DNA of 64,000 nt from Clostridium_I sp047718555 (lineage in GTDB: Bacteria; Bacillota; Clostridia; Clostridiales; Clostridiaceae): assembly GCF_047718555.1 (NCBI RefSeq), contig NZ_JBDNRK010000019.1:5417-69416 (forward strand). The letters are read 5' to 3'. Numbering within the stretch: the first letter of the stretch is position 1; each line of letters starts with the position of its first letter. Under the pieces are notes generated by a model. That model worked only from the letters and a program-made list of their open reading frames with translations, had not been told where the DNA came from and made no database searches. Shown piece by piece: positions 9,963-17,610 of this stretch. A program made the position numbers and the translations under genes.

Positions 9963-11150
9963 CTACACACTCTGAAAGACAGTTTTACCTGACTTTATTG
10001 TTCTTACAACTGAACCATATAATTCTTTTCCATCAAAAGGCGTATTCTTTCCCTTTGACTGAAAATTCTCTGAATCGACAGTATATCTACTATTTAAATC
10101 TACAATTACTAAATCACCCGTATAACCTATTGATATTTTGCCCTTGTTAACCTTTAGTATCTCTGCAGGAGTTTTAGACATTATTTTAGAAAGTTTATTT
10201 ATAGTTAAATTACCTTCTTTAACAAGCTTTGTATAGCATACAGAAAAAGAAGTTTCAATGCCAGATATTCCACAGGCACCCTTTTCCTTATCCTCTTTGC
10301 TATGTGGAGCATGATCCGTACCTATGGCATCCACATAACCTTTTTCAATAGCCTTTATAAGATATTCTACGTCCTCAGCTTTCCTAATAGGAGGATTTAC
10401 CTTGTATATATCTTCTCCTGTGAGAGCTATATGATGTGGTGTGACTTCACAAGTTATATTAAAGCCATCTCTCTTTGCATCAATAATAGCCTTCATAGCT
10501 TCCTTTGTACTTACGTGTGATAGATGTAAATGACAACCTGTAAATTTGGCTAAAGTGATGTCTCTTTCGGTCATGATGTTTTCAGAAAGCCTGGTACTTA
10601 TTGGTGTAATTTCCTCATCCTCTGCATGAGACATTACTACGAAATCTCTTTCTTTAGCTATAACCATGGCGTCATGCATGATTTTTCCACTATACACACC
10701 TTTTCCATCATCAGATATGCATTTTACAGAAGCATCAATTTCATTGAGATGGCTAATATCTTTTCCCTGAAGATCTTTAGTTATGCTTACAGTTTGATAT
10801 GCATCTACAAGACCAATTTCCCTTGCCTTATTAATAACATAATTTACAGTTTCCATATCACTGCATATAGGCTTAGTATTTCCCATAAGGTTCACAGTGG
10901 TATATCCACCTCTAACTGCTGCCCTACTGCCTGTTTCTATATCCTCTTTATATTGTAAACCTGGGTCCCTAAAATGACTATGCAAATCTATAAAAGCAGG
11001 CATAACCACATAACCTTTTGCATCAATAGTTTCACAATTCTTATCTAAACTATCTCCTATTTCCTTTATGATTCCATCTTTAATATATACGTCACCAACA
11101 AAATTAGAAGCACAATCTATAATTCTTCCGTTCTTTATCAAAAGTTCCAT
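9963..11150 (-). CDS. pyrC: Dihydroorotase (class I)
   Basis: Zinc amidohydrolase closing carbamoyl-aspartate to dihydroorotate. The 395-residue product has the metal motif DLHSHFRDPG, further ligands in SHAEDEE and HLHLSHVST, and GTDHAPHSKEDK near residue 300. ATG 11150 (MELLIKNGR) follows AGAGGAG by about ten bases; the longer frame to 11222 adds a non-conserved leader and overlaps no ribosome site. Confidence 0.95.
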   Translation of the reverse strand: MELLIKNGRIIDCASNFVGDVYIKDGIIKEIGDSLDKNCETIDAKGYVVMPAFIDLHSHFRDPGLQYKEDIETGSRAAVRGGYTTVNLMGNTKPICSDMETVNYVINKAREIGLVDAYQTVSITKDLQGKDISHLNEIDASVKCISDDGKGVYSGKIMHDAMVIAKERDFVVMSHAEDEEITPISTRLSENIMTERDITLAKFTGCHLHLSHVSTKEAMKAIIDAKRDGFNITCEVTPHHIALTGEDIYKVNPPIRKAEDVEYLIKAIEKGYVDAIGTDHAPHSKEDKEKGACGISGIETSFSVCYTKLVKEGNLTINKLSKIMSKTPAEILKVNKGKISIGYTGDLVIVDLNSRYTVDSENFQSKGKNTPFDGKELYGSVVRTIKSGKTVFQSV

Positions 11151-11251
11151 AATCTTTTCGCTCCTCTTCCTATGAAATAATAAGTTATTTTTAAAGGAAA
11201 GCTTTATTAAACATTTAACCATATTTTATAAAAATTTTTATTTTATATACT

Positions 11252-11674
11252 CTATACTGTTACTATTTCATCACAATATTCACACCTATATTCACCTTTT
11301 TCCTTATCAACAAGATGAAATATGTGCGGTACATATTTTTCAATAGAGGTTATGCATCTTGGATTCTTACACTTAATTACATTTTCAACTCTTTCCGGTA
11401 GGCTTAGTTTTTTCTTCTCTTTAATTTTTTCATTTTCTATTATATTAACTGTAATATTAGGGTCCAAAAGTCCAAGCATTTTAAAATCCAGATCTATTAC
11501 ATTTTCAATTTTAATTATATCCTTTTTTTCATCCTTTGTACTATTCACATTCATTATTAAAGCTGTAGGAAAGTCTGCATCTTGAAGATTTAAATAATTA
11601 TAAATCTTTATTCCATGGCCTGCCTTTATGTGATCTATAACTATGCCATTTATTATACTATTTATAGTAATCAA
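11252..11674 (-). CDS. pyrI: Aspartate carbamoyltransferase regulatory subunit
   Basis: Nucleotide-binding regulatory chain of ATCase. The 140-residue product has the allosteric domain (INGIVIDHIKAGHG) and a C-terminal zinc site with cysteines in CKNPRC and RCEYCDE. It starts with TTG (11674) directly after the pyrB stop codon; GGGGGTG inside the end of pyrB provides the ribosome site, and no ATG occurs nearby. Its presence implies an allosteric PyrB-PyrI holoenzyme. Confidence 0.93.
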   Translation of the reverse strand: MITINSIINGIVIDHIKAGHGIKIYNYLNLQDADFPTALIMNVNSTKDEKKDIIKIENVIDLDFKMLGLLDPNITVNIIENEKIKEKKKLSLPERVENVIKCKNPRCITSIEKYVPHIFHLVDKEKGEYRCEYCDEIVTV

Positions 11675-12598
11675 TTAGCACACCCCCAAAAGTTTAGCAA
11701 TCAATGCCATTCTCACATACATGCCAAATTTTGCCTGAATAAAATAGCAGGCTCTTTTGTCTTCATCTACTTCGTAATCTATTTCATTAACTCTAGGAAG
11801 AGGATGCAATATTATCATGTCTTCTTTTGCATTATTCAATTTTTCTTCATTTAGTATATAACTATCTTTTAATCTTATATAGTCTTCTTCATTGAAAAAT
11901 CTTTCTCTCTGAACCCTTGTCATATAAAGTATGTCTAACCTATCTATTACATCCTCTAAATTTTCAGCTTCTACATATTCTATATTGTTTTTTTCAAGTA
12001 TTTCTTTTTTTATGTATTCTGGTATTCTTAGCTCTTTAGGGGAAATTAATACAAGTTTATTATTTTTATATCTGGATATAGCTTTTATAAGAGAATGAAC
12101 TGTTCTTCCAAATTTTAAATCACCACATATACCAATTGTAAAGTTTGAAAGGCTTCCCTTCATCTTTCTTATGGTAAGAAGATCTGTCAGCGTTTGAGTT
12201 GGATGTTGATGTCCTCCATCGCCTGCATTTATAACAGGAATTTCTGAATACATAGAGGCTATTTTAGGTGCTCCTTCTTTAGAATGCCTCATGGCAGCTA
12301 TATCAGCATAGCAAGATACTATTCTAATGGTATCAGCTACAGTTTCTCCCTTTGATACTGAACTGGAATTTGGCTCTGAAAATCCAACTACCTGCCCACC
12401 AAGCCTCAGCATTGCAGCCTCAAAACTAAATCTTGTTCTTGTACTTGGTTCATAAAAAAGTGTAGCTAAAATCTTACCATCTGCTGCATGAAGATATTCT
12501 TTTGGGTTTTCTATTATATTATCCGCTAGAGAAAATATTTCCTCAAGCTCTTCTGTAGTAAAATCCATAGGATCTATAAGACTTCTTCCCTTTAACAT
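11675..12598 (-). CDS. pyrB: Aspartate carbamoyltransferase catalytic subunit
   Basis: Condenses carbamoyl phosphate with aspartate. The 307-residue product has the carbamoyl-phosphate motif FYEPSTRTRFSFE, HPTQTLTDLLTI and HPLPRVNEI. Two ATGs lie close together; ATG 12598 (MLKGRS) has AGGAGG at six bases, while ATG 12604 abuts the Shine-Dalgarno. First gene of the pyr operon, behind one PyrR attenuator and a second PyrR-like hairpin that contains its ribosome site. Confidence 0.97.
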   Translation of the reverse strand: MLKGRSLIDPMDFTTEELEEIFSLADNIIENPKEYLHAADGKILATLFYEPSTRTRFSFEAAMLRLGGQVVGFSEPNSSSVSKGETVADTIRIVSCYADIAAMRHSKEGAPKIASMYSEIPVINAGDGGHQHPTQTLTDLLTIRKMKGSLSNFTIGICGDLKFGRTVHSLIKAISRYKNNKLVLISPKELRIPEYIKKEILEKNNIEYVEAENLEDVIDRLDILYMTRVQRERFFNEEDYIRLKDSYILNEEKLNNAKEDMIILHPLPRVNEIDYEVDEDKRACYFIQAKFGMYVRMALIAKLLGVC

Positions 12599-12607
12599 AA
12601 TCATCCT

Positions 12608-12639
12608 CCTTATTAGTCTCTCTGTACTAAATTTAAAGG
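12608..12639 (-). promoter_or_regulatory. Second PyrR-like hairpin overlapping the pyrB ribosome site
   Basis: The minus strand reads CCTTTAAATTTAGT, then ACAGAGAG, then ACTAATAAGG, closely matching the other two PyrR loops in this window. The closing AAGG is the first half of the pyrB Shine-Dalgarno AAGGAGG. No terminator lies between this hairpin and pyrB. I infer PyrR-dependent occlusion of translation, or a remnant of a duplicated attenuator. Confidence 0.7.
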
Positions 12640-12705
12640 TATAAAATTGATTAAATCAATTTTTCACTTTCATATTTACTAAATATTATATATTATTTTT
12701 ACACA

Positions 12706-12734
12706 TTAAAAAATGCCTCCACAAAAGAAGGCAT
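12706..12734 (-). terminator. PyrR-controlled attenuator terminator of pyrB
   Basis: Minus strand: an 8-bp stem (arms 12727-12734 and 12713-12720, ATGCCTTC/GGAGGCAT) followed by TTTTTTA. Positioned after the first PyrR loop in the leader. Confidence 0.85.
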
Positions 12735-12754
12735 AGGAATCCCTATTATTTTTA

Positions 12755-12786
12755 CCTTCCCAGTCTCACAGGACTGAATTTAAAGG
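12755..12786 (-). promoter_or_regulatory. PyrR-binding RNA element in the pyrB leader
   Basis: The minus strand reads CCTTTAAATTCAGTCC, then TGTGAGACTGGGAAGG. Same CCUU...AAGG closure and GAGACU core as the carA element, with UGUGAG replacing AGAGAG. It sits between the promoter and the attenuator terminator. Confidence 0.85.
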
Positions 12787-12804
12787 CTGACATATTTCCT
12801 TAAT

Positions 12805-12833
12805 ATACTATCATAGAGTATATTCAATGTCAA
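12805..12833 (-). promoter_or_regulatory. Sigma-A promoter of the pyr operon
   Basis: TTGACA (minus strand, 12833-12828) and TAGTAT (12810-12805) are 17 bases apart, immediately upstream of the PyrR leader. An interleaved pair of inverted repeats lies just upstream (12862-12941). Confidence 0.75.
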
Positions 12834-13007
12834 TGGAAGTTGTATTCTTGTAATATTAATTCTTGATAGTGATAAAGTACGAACTAACTATCAAGATTTT
12901 CCCAATTTTAGTTTTCAATCTTCTTATAATTCGTACTTTATTTAAATTATTGTAGAAAATTTTTATTTAAACCATTAAAATAGATAATGTATAAATTATT
13001 TTTACAT

Positions 13008-13075
13008 AAGACATCTTCAAAAAATAACCAGTCAGTATGATAGCCTCTTTGACTTATTATTTATTTCAGATGTCT
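13008..13075. repeat. Short copy of the MITE-like palindromic repeat
   Basis: Imperfect terminal inverted repeats AGACATCTTCAAAAAATAA and TTATTTATTTCAGATGTCT enclose only AACCAGTCAGTATG-type sequence. It is an internal deletion of the 160-bp element seen at 14425, 45548, 55930 and 58167. Ends 11 bases before the dedA start, so it may supply part of that leader. Confidence 0.8.
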
Positions 13076-13086
13076 AAGAAAGGATT

Positions 13087-13719
13087 GTGTTAAGTTTGGT
13101 AGAACATATCATAAATATCATAATTGTTATCCTGGATAAGCTCGGCTATTTAGGTACATTTTTAGGAATGTTATTTGAAAGTGCCTGCATCCCTATCCCC
13201 AGTGAAATTATTTTACCCTTTGGTGGTTATTTGAGTTTTAAAGGTCATCTAAATTTAATACTTGTGATAATCTCCGGCACTTTAGGTGGGACTGTTGGAT
13301 CTATCATAGCATATTTAATAGGTTCACGTGGAGGGAGGCCTCTTGTAGAAAAATATGCAGATAAGCTCCATTTATCAAAGGAAAAAATTGAAAAAAGTGA
13401 TACAATGTTCAATAAATATGGAGATAAAATAATATTCTTTTCGAGACTTCTCCCAATTATTAGAACATTCATATCATTACCTGCGGGAATAGCTAAAATG
13501 AATTTTTCAAAATTTGTATTATATACTATAGTTGGTTCTGCAATATGGAGTGCATTTTTAGTTTATTTAGGTTTTATAATGGGTGAAAATTGGGAGACTA
13601 TACGTTCTTATTACCATTATGCAGATGTAGCAATGGTTATACTTGTAATTGCATTTATACTTTATAAAATAATAACAAGAAAAAAAACTTTCAACAATGA
13701 GTTATCTGAAAAGAAATAA
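13087..13719 (+). CDS. DedA-family membrane protein
   Basis: A 210-residue polytopic membrane protein of the DedA/SNARE-associated family, linked elsewhere to undecaprenyl-phosphate or phosphatidylethanolamine flipping. It has the family signature ESACIPIPSEIILPFGGY near residue 30 and the second conserved segment FFSRLLPIIRTFISLPAG, with about five hydrophobic stretches. The start is uncertain: GTG 13087 is only two bases from AAAGGA, while TTG 13096 is better spaced. It is a single gene with a terminator at 13774. Confidence 0.88.
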   Translation: MLSLVEHIINIIIVILDKLGYLGTFLGMLFESACIPIPSEIILPFGGYLSFKGHLNLILVIISGTLGGTVGSIIAYLIGSRGGRPLVEKYADKLHLSKEKIEKSDTMFNKYGDKIIFFSRLLPIIRTFISLPAGIAKMNFSKFVLYTIVGSAIWSAFLVYLGFIMGENWETIRSYYHYADVAMVILVIAFILYKIITRKKTFNNELSEKK

Positions 13720-13773
13720 AGATTTATAACCGAAAAATATATTACTGTTATTTACTTAATATAACTAACAAAA

Positions 13774-13823
13774 CACTATGAAATTCAATTGGTAAAACTA
13801 CCTGAATTTCATAGTGCTTTTTT
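13774..13823. terminator. Bidirectional terminator between dedA and xpt
   Basis: A perfect 14-bp inverted repeat (13774-13787 and 13803-13816) followed by CTTTTTTATT on the plus strand and preceded by AAA on the left. It separates the convergent dedA and xpt genes. Confidence 0.85.
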
Positions 13824-13824
13824 A

Positions 13825-14397
13825 TTATCTAAAGTTTACTGTATTGTTTTCCATACTATTTATTATAGCCAAGGATTGAAGTTCTACTCCACATTCCTCT
13901 ATCATCTTTCTTCCACCTTGAAAATACTTTTCAATTACAATTCCTACACCAGAAGCCTCTGCTCCAGATTGTCTGACTATATCAATCAAACCCAAAGCCG
14001 CACTTCCGCTAGCAAGAAAATCATCAATTATTAGTATCCTATCCTCACTGTTTATATACTTCTTGGAAACTCTTATTTTATAGGTTTTTTCTTTAGTGAA
14101 AGAATATACCTCTGCCTCGTAGGTATCCTTATCAAGATTCGTTGCATTGTATTTCTTTGCAAATATCACCGGAATATTATCAAAATGTTGTGCTGCTATA
14201 CATGCAATACCAATACCAGATGCTTCCACTGTAAGTATTTTTGTTATATTCTTGTGTTTAAATCTGTTTCTAAATTCCTTTCCCATTTCATCAAATAGAT
14301 TTACATCCATTTGATGATTTAAGAAGCTGTCCACCTTTAAAATTCTATTTTCAATTACAATTCCATCTTGAAGTATTCTTTTCTTTAAAAGTTCCAT
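13825..14397 (-). CDS. xpt: Xanthine phosphoribosyltransferase
   Basis: Salvages xanthine to XMP using PRPP. The 190-residue product matches family length and order: VEASGIGIACIAAQ, PVIFAKK and the PRPP loop LIIDDFLASGSAA. AAAGGA lies ten bases before ATG 14397. Many firmicute xpt genes sit behind a guanine riboswitch; none was found here, and a full repeat element begins 28 bases upstream. Confidence 0.93.
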   Translation of the reverse strand: MELLKKRILQDGIVIENRILKVDSFLNHQMDVNLFDEMGKEFRNRFKHKNITKILTVEASGIGIACIAAQHFDNIPVIFAKKYNATNLDKDTYEAEVYSFTKEKTYKIRVSKKYINSEDRILIIDDFLASGSAALGLIDIVRQSGAEASGVGIVIEKYFQGGRKMIEECGVELQSLAIINSMENNTVNFR

Positions 14398-14424
14398 ATG
14401 TTCTAATCCTTTCTTTATCTATTA

Positions 14425-14584
14425 AGGCATCTTCAAAAAATAACTAAGTCAGTATGCTAGCCTATTTTAAATCCTACTGCGTCAACAGAACCCTCTGATA
14501 GTCCAACTATCATCAGAACCTGTTTCCTTGTTGGATTCAAAATATTCGTCGCATCTTTGACTTCTTATTTATTTTCAGATGCCT
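14425..14584. repeat. Full-length MITE-like palindromic repeat
   Basis: 160-bp element bounded by AGGCATCTTCAAAAAATAA and TTATTTTCAGATGCCT. Inside are CAGTATGCTAGCC, ATCCTACTGCGTCAACAGAA, a GATAGT/ACTATC pair, CTGTTTCCTTGTTGGATTC and ATTCGTCGCATCTTTGACTT. It has no ORF. It is near-identical to 45548-45707, 55930-56088 and 58167-58326. Confidence 0.9.
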
Positions 14585-14639
14585 AATACTATTGTAATTA
14601 TGTCACAAAAAATATAATTAATAAAAAATATATGCTATC

Positions 14640-16379
14640 TTATGTTATAATATCAAACTGCATATTGTAAAGAGCTGCATATATTCCATTTTTATCAATT
14701 AATTCCTTATGATTTCCCTTCTCCTGTATTCCTTCATCAGTAAGAACCATTATTTCATCTGCATTTCTTATAGTGCTTAACCTATGAGCAATTACAATAG
14801 TTGTTCTATTTTTTGAAAGCTCTTCTAAGGATTCCTGTATAAATCTTTCGCTTTCATTATCAAGAGCAGAAGTAGCTTCATCAAGAATAAGTATTGGAGG
14901 ATTCTTAAGAAAAACCCTAGCTATAGATAGTCTCTGCTTTTGTCCACCCGAAAGCTTAACTCCTCTTTCTCCTACATAGGTATCATATCCATCCTCTAAG
15001 CCTTCAATAAATTCATGTATATTAGCCCTTCTGGCAGCTTCTATTATTTCTTCATCTGCCGCGTCTTGTTTACCATAAGCTATATTTTCTTTTATGGTTC
15101 CCCCAAACATATATACATCCTGTTGAACTAAGCCTATGGAATTCCTTAAAGAATTTAATTTTATATCTTTTATATCCATTCCATCTATAGTAATGTTTCC
15201 TTCCGTTGCTTCATAAAATCTTGGTATGAGATTACAGAAAGTAGTTTTTCCTCCTCCTGAAGGCCCCACAAGAGCTATGTTTTTCCCGGCTGTTATATCT
15301 ATACTTATATCTTTTAGTATAATATTTTTATCCTGGTATCCAAAAGAAACATGATTAAATTTAATATTACCCTTTGGATTAATAAGTTCCACTGCATCTT
15401 CTCTATCTATAATAGTTGGCTTTGTATTAATAATTTGTAGAAATCTCTCAAAACCAGTAATACCTCGTTGGAACTGCTCAGTGAAATTTACTAATTTATC
15501 AACAGGATTTAAAAATATATTTATGTATAGAATATAAACTACTAAATCTGATATATTTAATAGTGATTTACTTATTAATATTCCACCAAAAAGTATGGCA
15601 GTAAGATACAATATCCCCTGAAAGAATCCATTTCCACTATAATATTTACCCATTAGGAAATAGCTTTCTTCTTTAGTTTTTAAGAATTGTTTATTTCCCT
15701 TTTTAAATTTTTTTGCTTCAACTTTTTCATTGCCAAAGGATTTTACCACTCTTATACCAGCAAGAGTATCCTGTACGACTGCATTCACATCTGCAATTTC
15801 CTTTCTATTTCTCATAAATACATCTTTCATTCTATTATTATAGAAAATAGAAAAATACACCATTAATAATGTAATAAATAAAAGTGCAAGTGTTATTGGA
15901 ACATTAATACTTGAGAGTATAACAAAAGATCCTACTATTTTTAAAATAGAAATAAATAAATCCTCTGGCCCATGATGGGCAAGTTCAGATATATCAAAAA
16001 GATCTGTTATTATTCTTGACATAAGTGTTCCTGTATTATTATTATCATAATATGAAAATGGCAGTTTTTGAAACTGGTTAAAAAGATCTCTTCTCATATT
16101 AGCTTCCATTTTTGCACCCATAATATGTCCCCAGGATGTTATGAAATATTGACAAAAATACCTTATTACATACATTATAAGCAAAGCTAATCCCACTATT
16201 AAAACATATTTTACTATCTTATTCCCATCCTTTAATATATACACATCATTGAGCAAAAATCTCACTATAATAGGGAAAACAAGATCTATGGCAGATAAAA
16301 GCAACGCACAAAACATATCTGCAAAAAATAAAGTTCTATAGGGTTTGTAGTATTCTAAAAATTTACTTAGACTTTTCAT
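14640..16379 (-). CDS. ABC transporter, fused permease and ATPase (MsbA/BmrA type)
   Basis: A 579-residue half-transporter that should act as a homodimer. The N-terminal ~310 residues are a six-helix type 1 exporter domain and the C-terminal ~250 residues the ATPase. Visible motifs are Walker A GPSGGGKTT, Q-loop LVQQDVYMFGG, signature LSGGQKQRLSIAR, Walker B ILILDEATSALD and the switch His in VIAHRLST. AAGGAG precedes ATG 16379. It stands alone between repeat-bearing intergenic regions, so the substrate (drug, lipid or peptide) cannot be inferred. Confidence 0.9.
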   Translation of the reverse strand: MKSLSKFLEYYKPYRTLFFADMFCALLLSAIDLVFPIIVRFLLNDVYILKDGNKIVKYVLIVGLALLIMYVIRYFCQYFITSWGHIMGAKMEANMRRDLFNQFQKLPFSYYDNNNTGTLMSRIITDLFDISELAHHGPEDLFISILKIVGSFVILSSINVPITLALLFITLLMVYFSIFYNNRMKDVFMRNRKEIADVNAVVQDTLAGIRVVKSFGNEKVEAKKFKKGNKQFLKTKEESYFLMGKYYSGNGFFQGILYLTAILFGGILISKSLLNISDLVVYILYINIFLNPVDKLVNFTEQFQRGITGFERFLQIINTKPTIIDREDAVELINPKGNIKFNHVSFGYQDKNIILKDISIDITAGKNIALVGPSGGGKTTFCNLIPRFYEATEGNITIDGMDIKDIKLNSLRNSIGLVQQDVYMFGGTIKENIAYGKQDAADEEIIEAARRANIHEFIEGLEDGYDTYVGERGVKLSGGQKQRLSIARVFLKNPPILILDEATSALDNESERFIQESLEELSKNRTTIVIAHRLSTIRNADEIMVLTDEGIQEKGNHKELIDKNGIYAALYNMQFDIIT

Positions 16380-16462
16380 TATATATCTCCTTTCTTAGTT
16401 TTAACTGTTTAAAATACTTTTTTAAACTCTCATAGAGCTCGTACCTATATTGAAATAATTTA

Positions 16463-16530
16463 AGACATTCAAATAAATAACTAGTAAGTATAGTAATCTA
16501 TTTTAACTTACTATTTATTTTCACGTGCCT
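16463..16530. repeat. Short copy of the MITE-like repeat
   Basis: Carries AGACATTCAAATAAATAACTAGT, an internal AAGTATAG-type remnant, and TTTATTTTCACGTGCCT. Lies about 80 bases upstream of the ABC exporter start and is not coding. Confidence 0.7.
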
Positions 16531-16639
16531 AATAAAAAATCATACTTGTTACATTAACATTATATTTAAAAATAATCAATATAATTTTAAGAATTGTTAT
16601 TATTAATTAAATTGTCACCTATAATTGTAACTTAATATA

Positions 16640-16695
16640 AGGCATCTTGAAAAAATTCGTCGCATCTTTGACTTCTTATTTATTTTAAGATGCCT
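16640..16695. repeat. Truncated MITE-like repeat (right-half derivative)
   Basis: AGGCATCTTGAAAA is joined directly to ATTCGTCGCATCTTTGACTT and TTATTTTAAGATGCCT. It keeps both termini and the right internal segment but has lost the left ~100 bp. The two copies at 16463 and 16640 fill most of the 16380-16740 gap, where no gene was found. Confidence 0.8.
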
Positions 16696-16745
16696 AAATT
16701 TATTTATAGCTTGGATATATTTCCTATAGCACCGTGAATTCCCTA

Positions 16746-16774
16746 GAATATGATTGTTTAAATTACACAATATA
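16746..16774 (+). promoter_or_regulatory. Possible forespore (sigma-G-like) promoter
   Basis: GAATA (16746-16750) and CAATATA (16768-16774) are separated by 17 bases, 42 bases upstream of a spore-protein gene. This approximates the sigma-G pattern GNATR-N17/18-CATNHTA with one mismatch. Confidence 0.45.
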
Positions 16775-16816
16775 CTAGTGTAACATAAATAAACAATTAA
16801 AAAGGAGATGGAACAC

Positions 16817-17014
16817 ATGGCAAGTAGAAGTAATAGAATTTTAGTACCAGAAGCAAGAGAAGCTTTAAACAAATTCAAATTAGAGGCAGCTCAAGAAGTT
16901 GGTACTCCTTTAACTAATGGTTATAATGGAGATCTTACTTCAAGACAAAATGGTTCTGTTGGTGGCCAAATGGTTAAAAAGATAATTCAGGACTATGAAA
17001 ACAATATAAAATAG
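16817..17014 (+). CDS. Small acid-soluble spore protein, alpha/beta type
   Basis: DNA-coating spore protein that protects the spore chromosome. The 65-residue product shows LVPEAREALNKFKLEAAQE containing the GPR protease cleavage region, GVPL-like GTPLTNGYNGDLTSR, and the conserved GSVGGQMVKKII. Start ATG 16817 is nine bases after AAGGAG; an upstream ATG at 16808 overlaps the ribosome site. Monocistronic, with a terminator at 17041. Confidence 0.95.
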   Translation: MASRSNRILVPEAREALNKFKLEAAQEVGTPLTNGYNGDLTSRQNGSVGGQMVKKIIQDYENNIK

Positions 17015-17040
17015 TTCTAAATCTTATCAAATAAGTTTTA

Positions 17041-17069
17041 GGCACGTAGATAAATTCTACGTGCCTTAT
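17041..17069 (+). terminator. Terminator of the spore protein gene
   Basis: GGCACGTAGA and TCTACGTGCC form a perfect stem followed by TTATTTTA. Confidence 0.85.
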
Positions 17070-17119
17070 TTTACATACTTCATATTTGTAATATAATACA
17101 AGTAAAGGAGGTGTAAAAT

Positions 17120-17527
17120 ATGAATTTAAGACATTTCATTGGTCCTTTAGGTATATTAACAGCTATAGGTTTTATATTTGCTTTACTTAATTTTTTTGTA
17201 AAGCTTATCAACAAAAATTATATTCTTAAATTGCCCAAAGACAAAAATCACTTTGTTACTTATTATAAAAAAATAATGAAATTCATAGTTAAAAATCACA
17301 AAACAGCCGGTATTATCACTTTTATCCTTATGTTATTACATTTCTTTATTGCCTATAATTCCCATAGAATTAAAATAACAGGCATAATTGCGGCAATAAT
17401 TATGGCCGCAGTAGTTATTTTAGGCATATATGGTAAATCAATCAAAAGACCACGAGGTAAATGGTTAACTATCCATAGATCTTTAGCTTTTATTTTAATT
17501 ATAGCTATAATATTTCATATTCTGTAA
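17120..17527 (+). CDS. Small membrane protein with paired histidines, possible haem b protein
   Basis: A 135-residue protein with four hydrophobic segments. Two helices carry His pairs about 14 residues apart: HKTAGIITFILMLLHFF near residues 58-74 and IHRSLAFILIIAIIFHIL at the C terminus. That arrangement resembles the bis-His haem sites of the cytochrome b561 and ferric-reductase-like families. The family itself was not recognised, so haem binding is inference. AAAGGAGGTG precedes ATG 17120. It lies alone between a spore gene and metY, with a bidirectional terminator downstream. Confidence 0.75.
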   Translation: MNLRHFIGPLGILTAIGFIFALLNFFVKLINKNYILKLPKDKNHFVTYYKKIMKFIVKNHKTAGIITFILMLLHFFIAYNSHRIKITGIIAAIIMAAVVILGIYGKSIKRPRGKWLTIHRSLAFILIIAIIFHIL

Positions 17528-17534
17528 AAAACAA

Positions 17535-17586
17535 AAGGGGACTGTCTCTAATGCATATTAATACATTTTGAGACAATCCCTTTTTA
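17535..17586. terminator. Bidirectional terminator between the membrane protein gene and metY
   Basis: AGGGGACTGTCTC and GAGACAATCCCT pair across a short loop, with CTTTTTATC on the plus side and AAAA on the left. It serves the convergent genes on either side. Confidence 0.85.
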
Positions 17587-17610
17587 TCTTAAAACTCTAA
17601 AGCTTATGAA

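Noticed and set aside
14398..14639. Guanine riboswitch upstream of xpt
   Set aside because: Looked for the conserved purine aptamer segments and terminator; the region is taken up by a MITE-like element and shows none.
16615..16878. 87-codon minus-strand frame
   Set aside because: Overlaps a repeat element, the promoter region and the antisense of the spore protein gene; no ribosome site.
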